Counted from the first letter of the stretch, positions 1 to 7,479 are shown. The stretch is DNA of 64,000 nt from Streptomyces sp. SID12488 (GCF_010548275.1 NZ_JAAGLT010000008.1:62001-126000), one strand, 5' to 3'. Numbers and translations are program-made. Notes: a model not told the origin generated them from the letters alone.

Positions 1-37
1 TGTCAACGGCGAGCGCTTCATAGGCGGTGACAGTCAT
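1..37 (-). CDS. Possible 5' end of a prophage gene running off the left edge
   Basis: An ATG on the minus strand at base 37 opens a frame reading MTVTAYEALAVD before the window ends. The short peptide has a natural composition and follows the direction of the other prophage genes, but no convincing ribosome binding site precedes it. Too little is visible to name a function, and it may be chance. Confidence 0.25.
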   Translation of the reverse strand, partial: MTVTAYEALAVD

Positions 38-86
38 GGGGGGCACGGTAGCGGGGCGGACATGCGGTATGACCGGTAACGCAGAA

Positions 87-116
87 GCCCCACCCGGACG
101 AGTGTCCGAGCGGGGC
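87..116. terminator. Strong hairpin, probable terminator after the 131-562 gene
   Basis: GCCCC-ACCCGGAC pairs with GTCCGAGC-GGGGC around a GAGT loop. On the plus strand it is followed by GTTTTG. It lies just 3' of the minus-strand gene ending at 131, so it can end that transcript and may work in both directions. Confidence 0.5.
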
Positions 117-130
117 GTTTTGCTGTCTGG

Positions 131-562
131 TCAGTTGCAGAACGACGACTTCACGGCGGTCACGATGTCCGCCGCCTGGTCCTCGGTGAGGCTCGGGACC
201 GTGCCACCCTCGAAGCGGGCTTTGGCGTTGCTCTGGACGGTTGCGGCTTCCTTGCCGCCCTTGACGTCTAAGCACACGTTGCGGGACCGGTTAACGGCTC
301 TCTCTTCCTTCGCGGCCAACCCCGGATCTATGGCGTTCAATGCTCGGATGAGTGTTGCGGTCTGTGCTGTGTCCGGCGAGGGAATCCCCGAACTCGGTTC
401 GGGCGTGCTGGTCGACGGCTTCGCGTCCTGTGTTGCCGATGCCGTAGCGGTCGGCTTCGCATTCTCGGCCGAAGTCTTGGCGGGCTCGTCTTCGAACAGC
501 GAGAGCACCCCGCCGAACGCGAGGACGGCAACGCCCGTGATGATCCATGTCTTCCGCTTCAT
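131..562 (-). CDS. Membrane-anchored or secreted small protein, DUF732-like
   Basis: This 143-residue protein begins MKRKTWIITG, followed by a hydrophobic stretch (about residues 5-20) that acts as a signal anchor. A low-complexity Ala/Thr/Ser/Pro linker comes next (about 25-62), then a globular C-terminal part with two cysteines (NVCLDV and SSFCN at the end). The layout matches the small exported DUF732-like proteins common in Streptomyces. The start at 562 is chosen because GGGAGGGG sits just upstream; the longer frame starting at 589 has no such site. Its function is unknown. Exported proteins in prophage cargo regions sometimes alter the host surface, but nothing here proves that. Confidence 0.6.
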   Translation of the reverse strand: MKRKTWIITGVAVLAFGGVLSLFEDEPAKTSAENAKPTATASATQDAKPSTSTPEPSSGIPSPDTAQTATLIRALNAIDPGLAAKEERAVNRSRNVCLDVKGGKEAATVQSNAKARFEGGTVPSLTEDQAADIVTAVKSSFCN

Positions 563-599
563 GCGGCCCCTCCCAAGGGTCTCGATCATGACTTGCCTA

Positions 600-830
600 T
601 CACGCCGTGCGCTTGGGCAGCGATGGGATGCCGTGGATCACTTCGTTGACCGTGGGGCCTACGCCGACGACTGGCAGACACTCGGGGCAGGCGTACAGGG
701 TCACCCCAGGGCCGCTCACACGCTCGATATGACGGCACGCCACGGCAGCTACTGACCAACGGCCGCAGTGGCAGCACAGAGCCCCCGAGGGGGTGGGCGA
801 GACTTCCGGGAACAGTTCCTCGGCGGTCAT
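600..830 (-). CDS. Small putative zinc-binding protein
   Basis: A 76-residue protein with a CCHC-like set of ligands: ALCCHCGRWS near residue 20, ACRHIE near 31, and YACPECLP near 47. The paired CxxC motifs suggest a zinc ribbon. It overlaps the next upstream gene by four bases (ATGA-type junction at 827-830), so both are probably translated from one message. No family is recognised. Similar tiny zinc-binding proteins accompany regulator genes in Streptomyces mobile elements. Confidence 0.5.
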   Translation of the reverse strand: MTAEELFPEVSPTPSGALCCHCGRWSVAAVACRHIERVSGPGVTLYACPECLPVVGVGPTVNEVIHGIPSLPKRTA

Positions 831-1132
831 GCCGTCACCCCGAACTGTGCGAAGTGGTCGCCGGGATACCGGTAGTCGTAGTCCACTCCGCGCGCTGCGA
901 ACTCGGCAGCCCAGGACCGTTCGCGCTGCACGGGAGTGAGTCGCATGGTCTCTTCCGCTCGGAAGATCTCACGGACTTCGGCGGAACTCGGTCCGGTCCA
1001 CGGCTTCATCCACGGGTTTTCCGTAGGGGCGGGCTCGGTGACGGGGGCGGGCTGTGCGGTCCGGTGGCGTCCCCGGGCGGGCAGCAGCAACCGCAGGGCC
1101 CACACCAGGGCGCGGGCGATAGAGTCGCGCAT
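827..1132 (-). CDS. Hypothetical mobile-element protein with N-terminal hydrophobic helix
   Basis: A 101-residue protein opening MRDSIARALVWALRLLLPARGRHR, an amphipathic to hydrophobic helix followed by a basic patch, then a Pro-rich linker and a charged C-terminal half containing PVQRERSWAAEFAARG. It resembles the short proteins that commonly sit divergently from GntR regulators in Streptomyces integrative elements and plasmids, but I cannot assign a function. Its promoter should lie in the 1133-1296 gap that also holds the GTCTA repeat array, so the divergent GntR protein may control it. Confidence 0.55.
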   Translation of the reverse strand: MRDSIARALVWALRLLLPARGRHRTAQPAPVTEPAPTENPWMKPWTGPSSAEVREIFRAEETMRLTPVQRERSWAAEFAARGVDYDYRYPGDHFAQFGVTA

Positions 1133-1237
1133 ACGTCGTTCAGCTCCTAGATAGCTGTTCGGTCGGAGCCCCGGCGAACCGGTCCTACGCGGTTTGTCGG
1201 GGCGTTTCTTGTTTCAGGGACGACGCTAAGCCAACAC

Positions 1238-1303
1238 GTCTAACTCGTCTACCTGTCTAACTGGTCTGCACGTCTAAGTCGCCCAAGTTTGGCCGCTTGT
1301 CTA
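1238..1303. promoter_or_regulatory. GTCTA iteron array, probable operator of the GntR regulator
   Basis: GTCTA or GTCTG starts at 1238, 1247, 1255, 1264, 1272 and 1299. Spacing alternates 9 and 8 bp, so the basic unit is a 17-bp tandem repeat of about 2.5 copies. It lies between the divergent genes 827-1132 and 1315-1590, overlapping the expected promoter of the GntR gene. Autoregulatory binding is the simplest reading. Confidence 0.5.
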
Positions 1304-1314
1304 CGCTCTGCCTC

Positions 1315-1590
1315 ATGCCTGAGCGACCGACTGACCCGCACACTCCGCACGCCCCCTACATGCGGGTTCTGGACGCGCTCACCGCAGAAATCAGGGCGGG
1401 GGAATACGGGCCGGGCGAACCGATCCCGTCCGATGCCGAGTTGTGCAAGCGGTTCGGCGTAGCCCGCGAGACTGCCCGCCGAGCCGTGCGGGTGCTCCGG
1501 GAACGGGGGCTCGTCGAAACCGTGTGGGGGAAGGGTTCGTTCGTGGTGGAACGCTCGGCGTCCGGCGAAGGCAATAGTCAGGACGGCTAG
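1315..1590 (+). CDS. GntR-family transcriptional regulator, DNA-binding domain only
   Basis: A 91-residue protein consisting of little more than a GntR winged helix. IRAGEYGPGEPIPSDAELCK leads into the recognition helix FGVARETARRAVRVLRERG and the wing LVETVWGKGSFVV. There is no effector-binding C-terminal domain, unlike full GntR proteins of about 240 residues. Such short forms are common regulators (KorSA/TraR type) in actinobacterial plasmids and integrative elements. No clear ribosome site precedes the ATG at 1315, and an earlier start at 1297 is possible. The array of GTCTA repeats directly upstream is its likely operator. The last four bases overlap the convergent gene 1587-1946. Confidence 0.75.
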   Translation: MPERPTDPHTPHAPYMRVLDALTAEIRAGEYGPGEPIPSDAELCKRFGVARETARRAVRVLRERGLVETVWGKGSFVVERSASGEGNSQDG

Positions 1591-1946
1591 TCCTCGTTCG
1601 TCTCCCGGTCGGGGAACAAGTGCGGGTGTTGGCGCGCCAACTCGTCGCACAGTGCATCAATCGTCGGGTCAGTTACTTCCCACGAGTGCCCCGCGGGGTG
1701 GTCTCGGTACAACGTGCACGCGTCGCCGTTCTCGGCTGGTGCCTCGCACCAGGGCATGAGCAGGAACCGCCCGCAGAGACTCCGCCACACGAACCACACT
1801 GCCGATCCGTCTATGACGTCTAAGAAACTGGCGTGCATCTCGTCGTGCTCTTCCGCAAGCGCACACGAGACATAGGAAGGTTCCGAGGGGTCTCCAGCAA
1901 AGACAGACGGGGGCGGTATGACGGCAACGGCCGTGCACTGCAACAT
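1587..1946 (-). CDS. Hypothetical prophage protein
   Basis: A 119-residue acidic protein with no recognised domain. Visible features are a central WFVWRSLCGRF segment, three cysteines, and a C-terminal DDELARQHPHLFPDRET region. The start at 1946 (MLQCTAVAV) is preceded by AAGGAAG at a good distance, whereas the longer frame begins in a Pro/Arg-rich stretch with no such site. It is convergent with and slightly overlaps the GntR gene. It lies downstream of the radical SAM and methyltransferase genes in the same direction, 150 bp after the latter, so it may be the last gene of that operon. Confidence 0.5.
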   Translation of the reverse strand: MLQCTAVAVIPPPSVFAGDPSEPSYVSCALAEEHDEMHASFLDVIDGSAVWFVWRSLCGRFLLMPWCEAPAENGDACTLYRDHPAGHSWEVTDPTIDALCDELARQHPHLFPDRETNED

Positions 1947-2095
1947 GCGGGGTCTTCCTTGGCGGGGGCGAGAAAAAGAGGGAGCCCCGCCCATGCGCTA
2001 CAGGGGGCAGCGCACGAGCGGGGCGGGCGGCGACGCTCGTGGACGTCGCCGGGAAAGTGCGCCGAACGGTCGGGGGGACGTTCAGCGCACGTGGA

Positions 2096-3244
2096 CTATT
2101 GCGCGCCCATGGTCGCGTGCCAGTTCCCGCGGGACAGATGACACACACCATCGGGCGTGATGCGAACCCGCGCGCCGAGCAACGGCAACAAGCCTTCCGC
2201 GTTGAGCCGGTCGCGGATGCGCTCTAGCGCAGTCCACAGACGTTGCGGCCCGCCCTGGTGGACTTCCGGCGGGTTGGCTCCATCGGCGGATGCTCGGGCC
2301 CATGAACCGTCCGGATGGACCATGTAGGCGGTACGGGTCCGGTCGCGCTGTTCGTAGGCGAGTTCCACACCGGGCGTCGTGACTTCCAGCATGGAGCGCA
2401 GTTCCCAGGCGTTGTCCAGGTCCACCACGGGATAGCCGCCCGTGGTTGTCTCCTCTCCACCAGCGTCACGCGCGAGGGCGAACAACTCGGCGAGGGCGGG
2501 CGGGAAGTCGTCCCCGGACCGGGTGAGCATGAACCCGGCCATGTCCCGTTCCACCTGTCCGATCACGTCCCCGTCGCCGTGCTTCCACCCGGTGATGATC
2601 AGGCAGGTTCGCCCGAGGGTGGTGGCGATGCGTCCGCCCGGCATCAGAGCACCGACAACGGGAGCGAGCCCCCGACCAGCGGGCAGCCCGACCGTGGAAA
2701 CGATCCGCTCGTACGCGCCCGGTAGGTGGTCGGTCACGTCCGCAGTGACGAACTCGGGGTGTAACCCCATGGTGGCGAGTCGTGCCCCCGCCGCGTTGGT
2801 CAGGTAGGAGTCGACGTCCACGCTTGTCACGTGCTGATCCCCGAGCCGATGACAGGCGTACGCGGTGAGCCCGCCGGCTCCGGTGCCCAAGTCCAGGAAC
2901 GACAGTCCCGGCCCGAGTCGCCCATGCCGCAGCATCCGAACCACCAGGCTCGGCAGCGTGGCGGAAGACGTGGGCAGCCCCTCGGGGCGGTCTCCGGGCT
3001 TCGCGTCGTCAGCGTGGAGCGAGCCAACCCGGATGATCAGCGAGCGGTCCGCGTACGCGGCTCGCATCCATGCCTCATGGTCGGTCGCTCCGTCGCGAAG
3101 CTGCCACCCTCCCGTCTTGTCCCGCTCCCACCAGCGCGGCACCAACTCGTGACGGGCCACCCTCGCTACGGGGGCAAGCCATCGGGAGTCGGGGTCCGTC
3201 ACCTGAGAGGCGAGCCGTTCCGCATGGTGCTGCCATGTGTCCAT
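2096..3244 (-). CDS. PIMT-like SAM-dependent O-methyltransferase of the peptide cassette
   Basis: A 382-residue protein with a class I methyltransferase core. Motif I FLDLGTGAGG falls near residues 116-126, followed by VTSVDVDSYL and a motif II region FVTADVTDHL. A TSSATLPSLVVRML segment just before motif I resembles the substrate-side helix of protein-L-isoaspartate methyltransferases. Members of this family in Streptomyces often modify ribosomal peptides rather than repair proteins. The start at 3244 (MDTWQHH) has AAAGGGAC upstream. It begins 27 bp after the radical SAM gene ends, so peptide, radical SAM enzyme and methyltransferase form one transcription unit. The C-terminal 150 residues match no domain I recognise and may bind the substrate. 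Confidence 0.7.
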   Translation of the reverse strand: MDTWQHHAERLASQVTDPDSRWLAPVARVARHELVPRWWERDKTGGWQLRDGATDHEAWMRAAYADRSLIIRVGSLHADDAKPGDRPEGLPTSSATLPSLVVRMLRHGRLGPGLSFLDLGTGAGGLTAYACHRLGDQHVTSVDVDSYLTNAAGARLATMGLHPEFVTADVTDHLPGAYERIVSTVGLPAGRGLAPVVGALMPGGRIATTLGRTCLIITGWKHGDGDVIGQVERDMAGFMLTRSGDDFPPALAELFALARDAGGEETTTGGYPVVDLDNAWELRSMLEVTTPGVELAYEQRDRTRTAYMVHPDGSWARASADGANPPEVHQGGPQRLWTALERIRDRLNAEGLLPLLGARVRITPDGVCHLSRGNWHATMGAQ

Positions 3245-3270
3245 CGGGGTCCCTTTGCTGGTGAGCGTGA

Positions 3271-4134
3271 TCACTGCGGATCACATGACGGAGTGCTCGC
3301 CGGATCGCAGTCGTTCGAGTCGTCGGGCCCGCACGCGTTGCGGACGGGCATCGGGATACTCGCGCCGAGTTGCGCCCAAGCCTTCCCGCCGAGCAACTCG
3401 GCGAGCCGGGTTTCCCGTACGTTGCCCGCCGGGAAGTCGCGCGAAAGCACGCAGCCGGCGAGGTCTCCGTTAGGCAGGATTGCGGCTCGTCCACGCGTGC
3501 ACCGCCCGCACATCTCGTCAAGGGTCGGCTTCCAACCGGGCAGTGCCGCACGCCCGACCGCCCGCACCCGGTCCGTGTTGATGCGCTGGACCCCCATGGA
3601 CTCCAGTTCGGCGCGGGCTTCGGCTACCCGCTGTCCCGGCAGGATGTCCACGATTCCGGCCCGCAACGTGACGCCACGGTTGATCGCTTCCCGGACGTTG
3701 CACCGGGTCCGGACGTAACTGCCTGTTCGGCCCGTGATCCGGTCGTGTTCCTCAGGGTCGTCACTGTAGTAACTCGTCGCGAGCGTGACCCCCTCGCGAG
3801 TGAACAGGTCCCACCATTCCTCGCGCACGTAGAAAAGGTTGCTGTAGATCTCCACGTGGAGCCCGAGCGTGAGTGCCAGGTCGGCGAACGTGCGCCACTG
3901 CGGGTGGACGGTCGGCTCTCCGCCGATGAGCTGGATGGTTCGGATGCCGAGTGCGGCAGCATCGAGGATGACCGCTCGCCAGTCCGCGGGAGTCATCACC
4001 CCATGCGTGGCTTGCGGGCTGGACTCGGACAGACAGTGCGTGCACGTGAGTTGGCACTTTCCGGTGATCTCCAGTTCAAGGGACTGGATTCCGGCGAGCG
4101 GGGATACGGCGGGCGGTTCGATGATCGTGGTCAT
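3271..4134 (-). CDS. Radical SAM peptide maturase with SPASM-like cysteine tail
   Basis: A 287-residue radical SAM enzyme. The iron-sulfur/SAM motif CQLTCTHC places C27, C31 and C34 in CX3CX2C spacing, and LIGGEPTVHP is the GGE-type SAM-binding motif. The C-terminal region is rich in cysteines: CGRC, then GDLAGCVLS, then ACGPDDSNDCDP and PSCDPQ. This resembles the auxiliary cluster region of SPASM/twitch maturases that install crosslinks or epimerise ribosomal peptides. Its ATG overlaps the stop of the upstream 62-residue peptide gene (ATGA), so the two are translationally coupled, which is typical for a maturase and its precursor. The chemistry catalysed cannot be read from sequence. Confidence 0.8.
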   Translation of the reverse strand: MTTIIEPPAVSPLAGIQSLELEITGKCQLTCTHCLSESSPQATHGVMTPADWRAVILDAAALGIRTIQLIGGEPTVHPQWRTFADLALTLGLHVEIYSNLFYVREEWWDLFTREGVTLATSYYSDDPEEHDRITGRTGSYVRTRCNVREAINRGVTLRAGIVDILPGQRVAEARAELESMGVQRINTDRVRAVGRAALPGWKPTLDEMCGRCTRGRAAILPNGDLAGCVLSRDFPAGNVRETRLAELLGGKAWAQLGASIPMPVRNACGPDDSNDCDPASTPSCDPQ

Positions 4135-4319
4135 GCGTCGGTTCCCTTCTTATTGTCGGTTGCCGAGTCGTCGCCATACAGGCTGTCCGGGGTGTGATGG
4201 CGGATGTGGCGATCCGCTAACGCCCCCTGCGTCTGGTCGGGGCGGGGTGCCGGATTCGTGACCGTGTCTCGCTTGATGGCTGCCGCCGCAGCCGCAACGG
4301 TGTTCTTGCCCTTGCCCAT
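4131..4319 (-). CDS. Candidate RiPP precursor peptide
   Basis: A 62-residue peptide, basic and Ala-rich at the N-terminus (MGKGKNTVAAAAAAIKRD) and hydrophilic at the C-terminus, with HIRHH and LYGDDSATDN segments but no cysteine. GGAGAA lies upstream of the ATG, and its stop overlaps the start of the radical SAM gene. Position, size and coupling argue for a substrate of the radical SAM enzyme and the PIMT-like methyltransferase. The Asp-rich C-terminal part would suit a methyltransferase acting on aspartate. No known precursor family or cleavage site is recognised. It could instead be a small structural partner of the maturase. Confidence 0.5.
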   Translation of the reverse strand: MGKGKNTVAAAAAAIKRDTVTNPAPRPDQTQGALADRHIRHHTPDSLYGDDSATDNKKGTDA

Positions 4320-4447
4320 GGCTCAGTTCTCCGTCTGCTGGTGTGAGTTGGTACAGCCCGGCCGGCTGCCGCCGTCATACAGACAGCCGACCGGGGTAGT
4401 GCCCGCCCCCTGCCCCAGAGCGCGAGTCAATGGCAGGAGGCGGAGTC

Positions 4448-4963
4448 TCAAAGCGGCAGAGCCCCGCAGAGGTGACCCGCCCTGGTCGCAGACGGGGAGG
4501 GAGCCAGACCGCACGCACGGTCCTTGGATAGCTCGGACGACCAGGGCGGGGGCTGGTGGGGAGAACCTTCCGGCGGGGGCACCCGGACAGGCCACACAGA
4601 AAACGTGAATCGACAGTCCATGTCGGGGACGACGACGAACAACGGGTCGCCACTCTTGATCCGCTCGCGGGCGGCTCGTTGCTGTTCACGGCTTGCGCAC
4701 CAGAAACGGAGTTCTGTCGGGCAGTCCGGGGCGAGCGTCGAATCTTGACGCATGGTCGGCTGTACCCACGCCGAACGCGTCGGGTCGGGGTCGAGTCGGT
4801 CCGCAATGTGTAGTGCTTCGCCGCGGAGCCACCGAAGCGCCAGCACGGGTGAAATGGTCTGGAAGGCGGCTAGGACGTAGGGCATCTCGAAGCCCTTGCC
4901 ATACACAAGCCCTGCGGCGAGCACTTCACACCGGTAGTCCGCCAGCACCGGTGTCCTGTTCAC
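4448..4963 (-). CDS. Hypothetical protein upstream of the peptide cassette
   Basis: A 171-residue protein from a GTG start at 4963 (NRTPVLADYR follows), chosen because GGGAGGG sits six bases upstream; an in-frame ATG at 5119 would give 223 residues. The central part, with VLAAFQTISPVLALRWLRGE and FVVVPDMDCRFTFSVWPVRV, reads like a folded protein. The last 30 residues are low-complexity and may reflect a lost stop codon. No domain is recognised. It lies 128 bp before the precursor gene in the same direction and may belong to the same accessory block. Confidence 0.4.
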   Translation of the reverse strand: MNRTPVLADYRCEVLAAGLVYGKGFEMPYVLAAFQTISPVLALRWLRGEALHIADRLDPDPTRSAWVQPTMRQDSTLAPDCPTELRFWCASREQQRAARERIKSGDPLFVVVPDMDCRFTFSVWPVRVPPPEGSPHQPPPWSSELSKDRACGLAPSPSATRAGHLCGALPL

Positions 4964-5105
4964 ATCGAACCCTCCCGCCACATCACCCACGGGCGTTCGA
5001 TAAGACCGAGACAGCGGAATGCGTACAAGAGCGGTCGGGCGTCGTCGTCCTGGTCGGGACGTAACGTCCACTGGACAAACCGGAACACGCGAGCGGTCGC
5101 AGTGG

Positions 5106-5360
5106 TCACAACCGCTCACCCCGGCTTCGCGCGTTCGCCCGGGAAGTCTCGGCCCGCAATCGCTGTTGGGGACTCGCCGGCTGCACGTCCCCAGGGTTCA
5201 CGGTCCATTCGGTACCGCCCGTGACCGGCCGAAGAGACCAGAGCCCACACCACGCGCCGCGAAATTCGCCGATCCGGTCTTGCGCGTCCACCATGAGCGT
5301 GCCGGGCTCTGGAACGTGGACGGGTTCCGGCCCATCTGTGGGAACGTTCTGCGCAGACAC
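5106..5360 (-). CDS. Small Streptomyces hypothetical protein, divergent from the XRE regulator
   Basis: An 84-residue protein with the arrangement PEPGTLMVDAQDRIGEF, then a beta-rich GLWSLRPVTGGTEWTV segment, then a conserved-looking tail PASPQQRLRAETSRANARSR. I recognise this as a widespread Streptomyces small-protein type found next to XRE/DUF397 regulator genes, without known function. It starts at a GTG preceded by AGAGGAG. It is divergent from the XRE gene, with about 100 bp between the starts that must hold both promoters. Confidence 0.6.
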   Translation of the reverse strand: MSAQNVPTDGPEPVHVPEPGTLMVDAQDRIGEFRGAWCGLWSLRPVTGGTEWTVNPGDVQPASPQQRLRAETSRANARSRGERL

Positions 5361-5464
5361 CGCCGCTCCTCTCCGTAGCGCTTCAGCTACTCGGGCGGCC
5401 CAGCGTGGCCTAGTGTCGCGCTGTCTTCAACTTGCGCGTTTTGCTCGGAGAGTTAGGACTCTGC

Positions 5465-6295
5465 ATGGTGAACCGGAAGGAACTCGACCCCGAGGAATCC
5501 CCCTCCGCACGCTTCGGCCAGCGTCTACGGCAGCTTCGCGACGAACGCGGGTGGACGCAGGACGAGCTAGGGACGCGCATGGGCTGCACCGGGACGCATA
5601 TTTCTGCGGTCGAAACTGGTCGGCGCCCTCCAACTGAGCGCTTCGCGATGAGTGCTGACAGAGCGTTCGGGACGGGCGACATGTTCCAACGCATGGTGCA
5701 CGCCCTACAGAACACCGCCCTACTGGAGGGGTTCCCGGAGTACGTGAGGCAAGAGGTACGAGCCACAGAGATCAGACTCTTTGAACTCGGGATCGTTCCG
5801 GGCTTGCTCCAGACACCGGAGTACGCGGCAGCTATCGCGCGGGGTGCCGTACGGCGTGGGGCGATCACGGAGCAACAGGCAAAAGAACGGCTAACTCTTC
5901 TTGCCGAGCGGCAAGCGTCGCTAGTACGGACACCCCCGCCGTTCGTCTACGCCGTGTTGGACGAAAGTTGCATCCGTCGGTCCGTCGGTGGCCCGGAAGC
6001 CATGGACACCCAGTTGGACAAGCTCGTTGCCTTTGCCGAGCTGCCGAACACCGTGCTTCAGGTCGCCCCGTTCGATCTTGGAGAGAGACGGTCGTTCGAC
6101 CTGCCGGTTACCCTCCTGACGCTCCCGGAGCGGTCCCAAATCGCGTACTCGGAATCTGCCCAGCAAGGGCGACTAGAGCGGGATATGCGGTTCGTACAGC
6201 CCATGCTGACCGCCTACCATCAGCTACAGGCCGAAGCCGCTTCACAGGCGGTGTCCGTGGCCATGATCGAACAGTTACGAAAGGGCACCCCGTGA
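5465..6295 (+). CDS. Scr1-family XRE regulator with DUF5753 domain
   Basis: A 276-residue protein. The N-terminal helix-turn-helix covers about residues 16-70 (RLRQLRDERGWTQDELGTRM, then CTGTHISAVETGRRPP). The long C-terminal DUF5753 domain contains the diagnostic YVRQEVRATEIRLFELGIVPGLLQTPEYA segment, of which the middle part is the family signature. This is one of the most duplicated regulator families in Streptomyces and works with a small DUF397 partner encoded immediately downstream, as here, with a GTGA overlap. Members control development and specialised metabolism. Here it is placed to regulate the divergent peptide cassette, though it might also serve prophage control. Confidence 0.9.
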   Translation: MVNRKELDPEESPSARFGQRLRQLRDERGWTQDELGTRMGCTGTHISAVETGRRPPTERFAMSADRAFGTGDMFQRMVHALQNTALLEGFPEYVRQEVRATEIRLFELGIVPGLLQTPEYAAAIARGAVRRGAITEQQAKERLTLLAERQASLVRTPPPFVYAVLDESCIRRSVGGPEAMDTQLDKLVAFAELPNTVLQVAPFDLGERRSFDLPVTLLTLPERSQIAYSESAQQGRLERDMRFVQPMLTAYHQLQAEAASQAVSVAMIEQLRKGTP

Positions 6296-6501
6296 CGACC
6301 GAAGACTCGCAGTGGTTCACGTCCTCATACAGCAGCAACGGCGGCCAGTGCATCGAGGTCGCCGCAAACCTCGTCGCCACGTGCGGCGTGGTCCCCGTCC
6401 GTGACTCCAAGAACCCGACTGGTCCGGTACTGGATTTCCCCGCTGGTTCGTTCGCTTCCTTCGTGGCGAGCATCAAAGCTGGAGAGTTCGGGGCCGTCTG
6501 A
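6292..6501 (+). CDS. DUF397 partner protein of the XRE regulator
   Basis: A 69-residue protein with the DUF397 signature: WFTSSYSSNGGQCIEVA near the start, then VPVRDSKNPTGPVLDFPAGS and a final FVASIKAGEF. The start is a GTG whose last bases overlap the TGA of the preceding XRE gene, so the pair is translationally coupled. DUF397 proteins bind and modulate their cognate Scr1-type regulators. A hairpin terminator follows at 6589-6625. Confidence 0.9.
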   Translation: MTTEDSQWFTSSYSSNGGQCIEVAANLVATCGVVPVRDSKNPTGPVLDFPAGSFASFVASIKAGEFGAV

Positions 6502-6588
6502 CAAGTCGGTCCGCCCGATCCGGTCAAGGCAGCCCCATCGTGCTCGGCATGGTGGGGCTTCGCTGTTCCCTCGTACGCAACGGCGAAA

Positions 6589-6625
6589 GCCCCGCCACAC
6601 CCCCGGGAAAGGGACATGGCGGGGC
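6589..6625. terminator. Hairpin terminator between convergent genes
   Basis: GCCCCGCCA (6589-6597) pairs perfectly with TGGCGGGGC (6617-6625). It sits between the DUF397 gene and the convergent decayed gene at 6637-6894. A second weaker stem, AGCCCCA/TGGGGCT, lies at 6531-6559. Confidence 0.55.
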
Positions 6626-6636
6626 AACTACCGCGG

Positions 6637-6894
6637 CTAGGCAGCGCGGTCGAACGCTACGCGCGTAGGGGCGCGAAACGTCAGCCCCGCGGGTGGTTCC
6701 TGGTCGGGCATGCGGTCCGTGAGGTAGACCCCCCAGCCTTCCTCAAGACGCGCAACGGGGATGCGCTGCACGAACACGCCGAACCGCTCGGTGAGTTAGG
6801 CCCGGACCAGCACGGCAGCCATGCGGACGGCAAGCGCGTCAGCGTCTGTGCGTTCCTCGCGGCTGTCCACAAATCTGCGGGCACTCGTACTCAT
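6637..6894 (-). pseudogene. Small gene interrupted by one in-frame TAA codon
   Basis: From the ATG at 6894 the frame reads MSTSARRFVDSREERTDADALAVRMAAVLVRA and then meets TAA at 6796-6798. Exactly in the same frame, without any further stop, it continues LTERFGVFVQRIPVARLEEG and so on for 52 codons to a TAG at 6637-6639. Both halves look like real protein, and the junction fits a single change of GAA or CAA to TAA. The ATG overlaps the stop of the upstream gene (ATGA), so it was built as a coupled gene of 85 codons. Either it is inactive or only the 32-residue N-terminal peptide is made. Confidence 0.55.
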
Positions 6895-7253
6895 GCGGCG
6901 AGCAGCACCGGAGGGCGGTGCTGTCCGTAGGCACACGCGGTCACGGGTTCGTCCCACTGGACCCACACCCCTGCGTCGTTGCGTACCCATTCGACGGAGC
7001 CGGCGAGTGCCCCCGTGCGGCGATCCCGGACCAACAGCCGAAACCCGGTGTACTGCGCTATTACGCGTAGCAGTCTCGCCACGACGCCCCCTTGTGTTTC
7101 CACGATCAACCGCAGGTCGTCACATGACCGCACGGTGTCTTCCCCCAACACGTCGGGCAGCTCAGGACAAGCCATCCACCCGCCGTTGTTCCCCTCAAGC
7201 ATGGGAACGATCACAGTCGTTCGTACGTAGAACTCCTTGCTGTGCGTAACCAT
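6891..7253 (-). CDS. Hypothetical prophage cargo protein
   Basis: A 120-residue protein with a compact alpha/beta composition: TTVIVPMLEGNNGGWMACPE, LIVETQGGVVARLLRVIAQY, a short FRLLVRDRRTGALAGSVEW strand pair, then a loop-rich C-terminus. No domain is recognised. No ribosome site precedes the ATG at 7253, but a TACTAAT-like -10 box lies a few bases upstream, so translation from a leaderless message is possible. An internal ATG at residue 18 is an alternative start. The downstream gene is coupled through an ATGA overlap and is broken. Confidence 0.5.
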   Translation of the reverse strand: MVTHSKEFYVRTTVIVPMLEGNNGGWMACPELPDVLGEDTVRSCDDLRLIVETQGGVVARLLRVIAQYTGFRLLVRDRRTGALAGSVEWVRNDAGVWVQWDEPVTACAYGQHRPPVLLAA

Positions 7254-7479
7254 GTAGTCACATTAGTACAGACGTTCGAGTATAGGAAGGGCAAACTACC
7301 GGTCGGTTCACATCCGACACTTTGGCCAACTCTGCCCCTACTGCGACGCGTTGACCACTGATTTGGTTGTGGTCGCACCGTGATGTGAACCATTACTTGC
7401 GTCACTCAATCACTTTGAGGGGTGCGGCGGGGACCCCTCCGAGGCGCAGAGTCGTAACCGTCCGTGGGCATGTATACGT

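Noticed and set aside
4323..4595. Minus-strand 90-codon Pro/Ala-rich frame upstream of the peptide gene, a possible alternative precursor
   Set aside because: Composition is that of a shadow frame and it overlaps the 171-residue gene. No ribosome site is seen.
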